Below are positions 1-7,144 of a DNA stretch of 14,382 nucleotides, one piece after another. Origin of the DNA: Auxenochlorella pyrenoidosa (Eukaryota; Chlorophyta; Trebouxiophyceae; Chlorellales; Chlorellaceae); contig KQ482003.1 of NCBI GenBank assembly GCA_001430745.1, positions 257,800 through 272,181 on the forward strand, given 5' to 3'. The position numbers and the translations under genes were made by a program. Within the stretch, counting starts at the first letter, position 1; each line of letters starts with the position of its first letter. Below the pieces are notes generated by a model that was given only the letters and a program-made list of their open reading frames with translations, did not search any database and had not been told where the DNA came from.

Positions 1-1496
1 ACTCCTGTGTTGCGCAGCTTGCCTGCTTGAAGTACAGGCGGTCGTCCCGCAGCAGGCGCAGCGCGGCCACGCACGCCGCCGGGTCTGCCCGGTTGAACAA
101 AAAGTCGGCCATCTGGGGCACGGTGAACACGGGGGACGCGCCTGCGGGGGCGGGGGCGGGGGCGCGGCGGGCCAAGGGGTGGAGGCGGGCGGGGGGACCA
201 CCTCGGAGGCAGCGGCAGCAGCCCCGCCATGGGGCGCAGGCGCCAGCCCTGGCCCACTCTTGTCACCAGCGGAAGCAGCCTTTGCTGGCATGGCCCGACC
301 GCTGCACCAAACACACACACCACACCGCCAGGCCGAGGCCACGCACCGCCGTCGCTGGCCACCTCCCAGGCCAGGGGCAGCAGGTCCTCCTGCGCCACCA
401 GCTGCGCCGCCGCGGCAGCGATGCCCTGCAGGTCGCTGGCCGAGAAGCCGGGCCCGCCGGGCAGCACGAACTTTATGTCGGGCTGCTTGACCGAGTAGAC
501 GGTGCCGCTGCAGAGGTGGACACGAGGCGAGTGGCAGATGGGTGGGTGGGCGGGCGGGGAAGGTGATGCAGCAGCGGGGGTGGCACCAGCAAGCACCATG
601 AAGCGCAGGAGGATGCGTGGTGTCAGGCAGCCCGAGGCGGCAGCTGCGCACCAACACATGCATGCAGGCCCCCAGGTCGGCACGCGCCGCCTGCTCATGT
701 CGCCCCCCGCCCCGGCCCCGGCTCGTACCTGGAGGCCTCCACCTGCCAGCCCTGGGCCAGCTGCTTGATGGCCCGCCCCACCAGGTAGTCCTGCCCCCGC
801 TCAAACTCCAGCAGGGAGCCCACCCCCGGGGGGTCGGCTGCCGTCATAGTCAGCGTCCGCCGCCGCCTGCGCCTGCGCACCCGCCGCCGCCGCCGCGACA
901 TACCGCCGCCGCTGCTGTGCTGCGTGCGGGGGAGCCGCCGCAGCCACGCTGCAGCAGGAGGGTCGGCGGGTGTGGCATCCAGCTGGGGCCAGCAAGGGAG
1001 CGTGGTTGCGTCCACCGCTGCACGACTGATGCAGCAGCAAGGAAGGATTGGCGGGTGGGTGGGCAGGCAGCGGACGCATGCACGTCCCTGCCCGCGGCAT
1101 TGCCTACCTGCGCCGCGCCACGCTTGTCAGGTGAGCTGCCGCTCCCAGATGAGCAGCAGGCGGCACTGACGCAGCTGTCGCCAGGTTCACACACTGCCTG
1201 GGCTGCTGCGCTGGCCCAGCCACTGGAACGCGGCTCCCACCGGCGGGTGATGCGGCATGCAGAGATCCAAGCGGCCGCTGCTGTTGCGCTTGCATTTGCG
1301 CATGAAAACGATGTTGACCAGCGAATGCAGAGCCGACGGCTGCAGCGGTGCGCAGTCCGCGTTGAGCACCACCAGACACCGCCGCTGCCGCCAGTGCTGC
1401 TGGCCCGACGGCCCCGGCGCCTGCAGCGACCCTGGCGCCGGCTGCAGCCATGGCAGTGAGCTTGCTGACTAATGCCTGCAGCGCAAGACTGTCCAT
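1..1496 (-). CDS. RNR1: RNase II/R-family 3'-5' exoribonuclease, organellar RNR1-like (5' part only)
   Basis: Four exons give the first 269 residues: 1496-1108, 866-729, 507-347 and 141-23; the rest lies beyond the left edge. All three complete introns are GT-AG and their phases agree (2, 2, 1). Exon 1 encodes about 130 residues rich in Ala, Arg, Gln and Ser and poor in acidic residues, which looks like a plastid and/or mitochondrial presequence. The following exons contain GSLLEFERGQ, TVYSVKQPDIKFVLPGG and the stretch from LPLAWEVAS to FLFNRADP. These resemble the region ahead of the cold-shock and RNB domains in plant RNR1, an enzyme that trims and degrades organelle transcripts. The catalytic RNB domain is not in the window, so activity cannot be judged. 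The ATG at 1496 is the first in frame. After base 23 the next intron may begin with GC (CAG|GCAAGC). Family assignment is from remembered similarity; a related RNase II paralogue is possible. Confidence 0.7.
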
Positions 1497-1745
1497 GGAG
1501 CAGAGAGGGGCTCAGGGGCGCTTTGGGAGCCTTCGAGACCCCCGAGCGGCGCCCCGCTCTCAGGCCTGTCTGATTTTGGGATCTCTTAGCGATGCCAATT
1601 GCGACTTGGGTTTGATGGAGGGCCCCGGAGGAGGGCCTCCTTCAAGGCCATGCTGGGCGCGCATAGCACGGCCCTCTGAAAGCCGCCCCGCAAGCCTGTC
1701 TCGCCCTCTCCAGGAGCTCCTCCGGTTTGGGCAGACACAGACAAG
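1497..1745. promoter_or_regulatory. Shared divergent upstream region, RNR1-like / eL38
   Basis: Only 249 bp separate the start codon of the RNR1-like gene (minus) from that of eL38 (plus), so both promoters and 5' UTRs must sit here. I see no convincing TATA box and no telo-box (AAACCCTAA) of the sort found at plant ribosomal protein genes. A pyrimidine-rich patch lies near 1701-1726, shortly before the eL38 ATG. Promoter function is inferred from gene orientation only. Confidence 0.5.
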
Positions 1746-3025
1746 ATGGTGAGCAGCCCGGAAGGCTGCATGGCCGCAAATCATGCCATGCGGGGCGCCT
1801 GCAGACGGCTCTGGGCTGTCAGCAGGCGGTCCGCCCAGCACCAAACTCACAGCAATGCTGCAGCCGCCTGGCAGGACTCGCCAGCGGCGGCTCAGCCGCA
1901 TGGCCGCTTGCCTCTCTGGCGGCTCGTCCTGTGGTCGGCAGACGGCAGATGCTCGCGACACGCGCGTCTGGGCACAGCTGTGGGGATCACAGCCTGCGCT
2001 CCTCTTCCCCTGGCGCCCCGCCCGACCGCCGCTGCCGCTGCCTTGCCCGCCCTCTCTCCTGCCTCGCAGCCCAAGAAGATTGAGGAGATCAAGAAGTTCC
2101 TCCTCACCGCCCGGCGGAAGGATGCCCGCTCCGTGAAGATCAAGAAGAGCGGCGAGGTGACCAAGTTCAAGGTCCGCTGCTCCCGCTACCTGTACACGCT
2201 GTGCGTGGCCGACGCCGACAAGGCCGACAAGCTCAAGCAGTCGCTGCCCCCCGGTGAGGGGGAAGGGGTGGGAGCGCTGCGGACCCGCTGCACTGCCGGG
2301 GCTTTCGGTGTGTGGTACCCGCGCAGGCTGCGCGCCTGCATGCAGTGCTGGCAGCAGGATGTGACCTGTGTTCACAGCTAGCCCGGTCGCGTGCGGCAGC
2401 CAGCGGCAGCATGCGCCAGGCCGGCTTGGCGACTGAGCTCGCAGCCGTCAGTAGCACCAGCATTAGCAGCGCACTTGATGCGAGGGCGGCTGCCAGAGCG
2501 CCCCCAGGCAGCATGGGCCCACAGGCAGGATGGCAGCAGCAGCATTGAGGCACGGGCTGTCGGCCGCGGCTGGGGATTTAGCGCAGCGGGCACCTGAGGA
2601 GAGCCGCAGCTGCACGGACCAGTTGTGGCAACAGGGACCGCAATCTTGAGCCCGAGGGGGCCTTGCGATGGTGCTTTCCCAGCCTGGTGGTGCTTGCGGC
2701 AGCCGCAGCGTTTGCTTCCCGTTAGCTCTCCTGGGGCCCGCTGGGCCGTGCAGCCAGCTGTCTGCCAGGAAGTCCCGCCTGACGAGGCTGCCCGCGGGCC
2801 CGCGAGTCCCGCAGTTCCACAGCAGCGGCTTTACAGCAGCAGCTGCGGCAGCCTGGCAACAGCAGCACAGTTCCTGCGCTGCAGCACTTCGGCAATGCGC
2901 ATCCGCGGCTGCAGCCCCCAGCTGTCACCAGGGACGCACTGCGCACCTGCAGCTGTTCCCACCGCCCCTTTCCCTCCTGCCTTCCTCGCCTGCCTTGTGC
3001 AGGCCTGCACGTGCAGGAGATCTGA
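1746..3025 (+). CDS. RPL38: 60S ribosomal protein eL38 (RPL38)
   Basis: Three exons join in phase: 1746-1748 (the ATG alone), 2070-2253 and 3003-3025. Introns are 321 and 749 nt, both GT-AG. The product is 69 residues, against about 70 for animal and plant eL38. The central exon reads [17 protein letters not shown] after joining, and continues with [18 protein letters not shown] and then [12 protein letters not shown]; the last exon supplies LHVQEI and the stop. This is a near-canonical eL38, a small basic protein of the large cytosolic ribosomal subunit. The long Arg/Lys-rich central exon and the terminal SLPPG-L motif leave little room for another identity. The first intron begins directly after the start codon, which fixes the start. 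Intron 2 is GC-rich with scattered CAG/GCA repeats; I found no clear C/D or H/ACA snoRNA in it. Confidence 0.96.
2254..3002 (+). other. Intron 2 of eL38 (749 nt)
   Basis: The largest intron in the window. It starts GTGAGG and ends TTGTGCAG after a pyrimidine-rich stretch (about 2957-2999). It contains imperfect GCA/CAG repeats around 2810-2890. Open frames crossing it have no recognisable domains. I see no transposon ends, tRNA boxes or convincing snoRNA boxes. Confidence 0.75.
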
Positions 3026-3527
3026 GCGGCCCTAGGCAGCCAACCACCCAGCATGCTGGATCTGACGCGCACCGGCGCGGGGCTGGCCACGGCGCCCGCA
3101 GCGTCAGCGTGACCAGATGCGGGCGGCGCGCATGCCAGCCCTCTGTGCAGTGTAACCCGAGGCTTCCCACTGGCGAGCCAGGCGGGCAGATGCAAGGATT
3201 GGTCAAAGGCGGTGGCTCGGGCTCACGCCATGTGAGGGTAACACGGACTCTGACCGTTGGCGGCACCTCTGGGGCTCTTGGTAGCAGCAAGGTGTTTGCA
3301 GACAGCATGAAGAGAGTGAAAGAATGCGTTTCCACAGATGGCACAACAAGCTGGCGACGGCGGCCAAGGGGAGGGTTGCAGGAACATGTGTTTGGGGGTT
3401 GGAAGGAGCAACAAGGGAGGGGCAGCAGGCAGAGGGGGCGAGGAGCCAGCTAGTGTACAGGGCTGTAGGGGCAGGAGTGAAGCAGCATGGATCAAGCCAA
3501 GGCGTCAGGTGCAGCGGGGGTGCGCCT
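3026..3527. other. Convergent 3' region between eL38 and thioredoxin
   Basis: About 500 bp with no gene that I can support. It should hold the 3' UTRs of eL38 (plus) and of the thioredoxin gene (minus). A TGTAA polyadenylation signal for eL38 is at 3151-3155. No TGTAA was found on the minus strand for the thioredoxin gene. Confidence 0.6.
3151..3155 (+). terminator. Polyadenylation signal TGTAA for eL38
   Basis: TGTAA lies 126 nt downstream of the eL38 stop codon. TGTAA (UGUAA in RNA) is the usual near-upstream polyadenylation element of volvocine and other green algae. The distance is typical, but the pentamer is short and could occur by chance. Confidence 0.55.
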
Positions 3528-5095
3528 TCACTGCCCTGGCGACTTGATGTGCCCCCCCGAGAGCTCCAGAGCCAGCCGCCTCAGCATTGCCTTGTCTGCA
3601 GGGCGCCGCAGGCAGGGAGGCAGCGGCACGCAGCCAGGCTCAGCATGGCGGTGAGCCAGCCTGGCCTGTTCTTTGGCCGGCAGCGCACCGTGGCTGGTGT
3701 GGCGACAGAGCAACATGAAACAGTGCCACTGCGTGGGAGTGCATGCCAGTGTTCAGGGCCCCGCACACCTGCCCCACTGAAGGCCGTCACTCGGTCCGCC
3801 CCCTGGTATCCCACAAAGGTGGGGACTGCCGCCACTGCGGTCACACACGTTGGGGGTGGGGTGGGGTGAGGGGTCCGAAGCAGCGTCATATTAGGGGGGT
3901 TGAGCAGCTGGGCATTGTGGCAGGCGATCAGCCATGCTGCGCGGGCAGTCCCCCCTGCCGCGACCAGTGCTCATCGCCACATAGCGCACAGGACAGCGCA
4001 GCAGCAGCAAGGCAGGACAACACCAGCGGTGGCTGGCATGTGGTGCAGGCAGGCAGCGCTGGCTGGCCATACGCTGCGGCGGCTGCAGAGGGTGTGCACT
4101 CCCCTCGGCACCCACCCGAGTTCTCCATCACTGCCTGGCTCAATTTCTGCACACAAAGGCAGCACGGGGCGCTTGCTTGCCTGCTCTCATGGGAATCTAT
4201 ACTGGGCAAAGCACACGAAAGTGGTGCCCAACGCTGCCGGCTCCAGCATGGCGTGCACCCCGCTGACACACCTCTAGCTGCAGGCAGCAGCGCGTCCCCC
4301 CACCCCCAAATCCCCACCACCACCACCCCCCACACACCTGGTTGTCGATGTCCACCTTGAAGAACTTGACCGAGGGAAACTCCTGGGCCAGCTGGTCGTA
4401 CACGGGGGCAATCATCTTGCAGGGGCCGCACCTGCGGGGGCAGGCGGCCACGACGGCGTGGCGAGAGCATGCGACATCTGCCCGGCATGCACACGCACAG
4501 GGTAACAGCAGCAGTGAGCAAGGCGACTTGGTGCATGCGTACACAAGCACGCTGCTCATTTGGCTGCATGGACAGCGGCTGCAATCGGGCTCGCACGAGG
4601 CGGGCGGGCGCATGCAGCAAAGCGAGGCACGTGCCCGGCACGAGCAGGCGCACCAGACGGCGGAGAAGTCGATGATGGCGCCGCCCTTGCTCGCTGCCAG
4701 CTCCTTGAGTGCGGCCTGATACTCGTCGTCAGACTGCAGCTCCACCACCTTGCTGCTGGCAGCTGCAGATGGGGCCAGCCAGTCAAGAGACGGGTGTGGC
4801 GCGGAGCAGCGCAGCGTGCAGGAACACGGCGGCCAGCGGTGAGCAGCAAACCCTGCGGCACTTCTCTGGCAGGTTGGCTGCCTTGAGTGACACCATGGGT
4901 GGCTGCTGCGGAGGATTGGGGGCACCCATAAAGAGCAGGGCAGCAGTTTGCGGAAGGCACGGTGTCGTGTCGATGCCCTTGCGCCCCTGGCATGCGCCAA
5001 CCTGCAGCATATCCGGCCTGGGCCGCTTTCCAGAGCGCAGGCGACTGCTGCCTGGCCTGGGAGGCAAGGAGCGAGCGCGCTGCTACAGCCAGCAT
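3528..5095 (-). CDS. TRXo: Mitochondrial thioredoxin, o-type
   Basis: Six exons with matching phases: 5095-5002, 4762-4654, 4431-4338, 4146-4116, 3834-3769 and 3595-3528; all introns are GT-AG. The product is 153 residues. Exon 1 encodes a presequence starting MLAVAARSLLASQARQQS, with Arg, Ser and Ala and no acidic residue, as expected of a mitochondrial signal. The thioredoxin fold follows: FSAVWCGPCKMIAPVYDQL holds the redox motif WCGPC (68-72), then KFFKVDID, and VPTF with the cis-proline (114). The stretch KVDIDNQKLSQ resembles the KVDIDEGGLS region of plant Trx-o. Thioredoxins reduce target disulfides using NADPH-thioredoxin reductase; o-types serve mitochondrial enzymes. The start is chosen because this ATG gives the only presequence ending in phase 1, as exon 2 needs. 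An h-type assignment is the main alternative. Confidence 0.87.
3852..3873 (+). repeat. G-quadruplex-prone G-run cluster in thioredoxin intron 4
   Basis: Four G runs of 5, 4, 4 and 4 bases are separated by loops of 1, 1 and 3 bases, which fits the usual G-quadruplex pattern. On the gene's own (minus) strand this is the C-rich polypyrimidine tract shortly before the 3' splice site at 3835, so the transcript itself carries C runs. Confidence 0.6.
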
Positions 5096-5623
5096 TTCGG
5101 CTGCACCTCGATCCCACCGATCTAGATGCAGGCAACCACGATCTGCGTCTGTACGACACAAGAAGCGTCCAGTGGCGTGCAGTGATGTGTCGCAGCATGG
5201 CTGCCATTCCATCGGCCTTGCGCCTCGATCACCATTCACACGCGTGTGCAATGCACATTGAAGCTGGTTAGCAGATCAAGAGCTTCTGCACTTGGTGAGG
5301 CAAACTAAGGTGAGCGACGACGTGAGCCCCAAGCCTGCTCCATTGCTTTGAGCGCGAATGGTGCACAACGCATTATTTTTGCTCCCAGGCGCACACCGCT
5401 GTGCTACCCGGCCGGCGCCCGTCTTTGCTTTGTGAGCTTTCCGCTCTAGAGTGCCAGGGCGGCCTGAGCACGTCGTTCATCCCACAGCCTAGCCGAGAAA
5501 CGCTTCATTCTCGCTCGCTCCTCTGCAGCGGCCCCACCAACAGCGCGCAACCACTGCCGCCGCCGGCGCCTTCCGTAGCTGGTGTTGCGTTCCGGACTCG
5601 TCAGTCAACCGGCCCTCGCAGCA
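5096..5623. promoter_or_regulatory. Shared divergent upstream region, thioredoxin / AN1 zinc-finger gene
   Basis: A 528 bp gap between two divergent start codons, presumably carrying both promoters and 5' UTRs. It is visibly less GC-rich than the coding exons. An AT-rich patch near 5371-5380 followed by CTCCCAG could be a 3' splice site of a 5' UTR intron or a weak core-promoter element; the sequence does not decide between them. I see no other gene here. Confidence 0.45.
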
Positions 5624-6916
5624 ATGGCCAACAGCGAGTCAGCAGACTTGATGGCGATCGGGGCGCACTGCGCGCACCCAGGCTGCCACCAGCTCGACTT
5701 CCTGCCCTTCAAGTGCGGCGGCTGTGGCAAGACGTATTGCCTGGACCACAGGGTGTGCGGCTGCACCGCAGCCAGCAACCAGGTGGTGGTGTGCCCCCTG
5801 TGCGCCCGCGCCGTCATCATCTCGCCTGGCGAGGATGTGGAGCTCGTGTTTGACCGGTGGGTGCTTGGGACTGGGGTCACTGCCCCTGCTGCCGCCAGTG
5901 AAGGCGCCAGTCCACCGCGCCGCGCCTGCTGGTCGTTGCTGTCTGTCCAAGCGCAAAGGAATTTGCAAACACAGACCGTTTCGCATGTTTCACCACCAGC
6001 GGAGCTGTGCCTGCTTTGCGCGCGCTCCTGGTTTGTCCAAAGCAGCTTGTCTCTGCGCAAGTTGAACCGCCGCCGTGTTCGACCGCCCGCCTGCGCCCGC
6101 AGGCACACCCGCACCGACTGCGACCCCGCCAACTACGACCGCGTGCACAAGAAGCGGCGCTGCCCGGCCGGCAGCTGCCGCGAGAAGCTGACCAGCACCA
6201 ACTCGTACACCTGCCGGGAGTGCGGGGTGACCGTCTGCCTCCGGCACAGGCTGCCCGGCGACCACCAGTGCGCTGGCAGGGCGGCCAGCACAGCGGCCGC
6301 CGCCACGGGCCGGCTCAGCCTGTCGCAGAGCCTGCGGCGCATGCTGAGCAGCGGTGGGGGCAGCTCGGCAGCAGCAAGAGTCGCTGCGGCACGTCCCGCA
6401 GCAGCAGTGGGGCAGCAGGACCAGCAGCAGCCGGCAGCAACCGCCACCAACGGGAGCGCTGGCGGCCGTCTGCGGGCGGCTACGCAGCGTGCGGCGGCCG
6501 CGGCGGCCCGCACCACTGACAGCTTGCAGGCGCAGCTGCAGCAGTACCGGCAGCGGCAGAGCGGCGGCGCACCTGCGACAGGCACGCCGCCAGCAGCGGG
6601 GGGAGAGCGCGGCGAGGTGGTCGACCTGACCTCCAGCCCGCCTGCGGCTGCAGGAGGCGCCGCGGAGGCGTGCCCCCAGTGCGGCGCGCGTTTCGCGACC
6701 GTGCAGCAGCTAATTGAGCATGCAGAGACGGCGCACGCCGGCGGCTGGAGCAGCGGCGCCATCAGCATGCAGCAGCCGGCGGCAGGCCTCGGCGGCGGCG
6801 GGCTGGAGCGCTGCCCGCACTGCGGCCGGCAGTTTGCCGATCCCGTGGAGCTGGTGGCGCATGTGGAGCGCCAGCATGCGGCAGCAGGCTCCAGCAGCAA
6901 CTGCGTGCTGTGCTGA
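5624..6916 (+). CDS. AN1-AN1-C2H2-C2H2 zinc-finger stress-associated protein
   Basis: Two exons, 5624-5856 and 6103-6916 (GT-AG, phase 2), give 348 residues. An N-terminal AN1 finger spans about 16-60 (C16, C21, C31, C34, C39, H42), followed by a CPLC pair and then a second AN1 finger at about 98-134 ending in the full H-x5-H-x-C pattern. A low-complexity Ala/Gln/Ser-rich linker follows, with an acidic-flanked VVDLT at 250-254. Two C2H2 fingers close the protein (C268/C271/H284/H289 and C315/C318/H331/H336). The order AN1-AN1-C2H2 matches plant SAP11/SAP13 and animal ZFAND2 proteins, which bind ubiquitin or proteasome and chaperone partners in stress. The ATG at 5624 is chosen because AN1 homology begins just after it. 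The first finger is unusual: the expected second His of the ligand set is absent (CLDHRVCGC). Confidence 0.9.
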   Translation: MANSESADLMAIGAHCAHPGCHQLDFLPFKCGGCGKTYCLDHRVCGCTAASNQVVVCPLCARAVIISPGEDVELVFDRWVLGTGVTAPAAASEGASPPRRACWSLLSVQAQRNLQTQTVSHVSPPAELCLLCARSWFVQSSLSLRKLNRRRVRPPACARRHTRTDCDPANYDRVHKKRRCPAGSCREKLTSTNSYTCRECGVTVCLRHRLPGDHQCAGRAASTAAAATGRLSLSQSLRRMLSSGGGSSAAARVAAARPAAAVGQQDQQQPAATATNGSAGGRLRAATQRAAAAAARTTDSLQAQLQQYRQRQSGGAPATGTPPAAGGERGEVVDLTSSPPAAAGGAAEACPQCGARFATVQQLIEHAETAHAGGWSSGAISMQQPAAGLGGGGLERCPHCGRQFADPVELVAHVERQHAAAGSSSNCVLC

Positions 6917-7144
6917 TGGCCGCTGCTGCTGCATGCTGACAGCGTGCGGCACATGTGGCCACTGCGCACACACCTTCCGCCTGTCCAGCACCACCCATCC
7001 TCCGCTCAACGCCACGTGTATATTAATCCCACTCTGTATTTCAATCCTTGTGCACCATGTCACACTGCCAATCTCCTGGGTCCCAAGATTGTGAGACCAT
7101 GCAAGGCAGGGCAGACCATGTGGATGTGGGGGAAGGGGGCCGGG
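6917..7144. other. Convergent 3' UTR region, zinc-finger gene / fumarylacetoacetase
   Basis: Only 228 bp separate the two stop codons on opposite strands, so the 3' UTRs must abut or overlap as antisense transcripts. No TGTAA is present on either strand; the nearest variant on the plus strand is TGTAT at about 7017 and 7036. Confidence 0.55.

Noticed and set aside
617..1459. 280-residue open frame on the plus strand
   Set aside because: It lies antisense over exons 1-2 of the RNR1-like gene, is low-complexity (Pro, Arg, Gln), and has no recognisable domain; long antisense frames are expected at this GC content.
2254..3002. Intron-encoded snoRNA in eL38
   Set aside because: Ribosomal protein introns often host snoRNAs, but I could not find paired C/D boxes or an H/ACA arrangement; only isolated partial matches.
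2668..3453. 261-residue open frame on the plus strand
   Set aside because: It spans eL38 intron 2, the last exon in another frame, and the 3' UTR; Gln/Ala/Ser-rich with no domain.
4197..5207. Unspliced 336-residue frame containing the thioredoxin domain
   Set aside because: It reads through introns that interrupt the WCGPC motif and the fold. The spliced model with exon 1 at 5095-5002 gives a continuous thioredoxin and a sensible presequence.
5582..5623. Upstream start codon for the zinc-finger gene
   Set aside because: The in-frame triplet at 5582 is not ATG, and the family's N-terminus starts near 5624.
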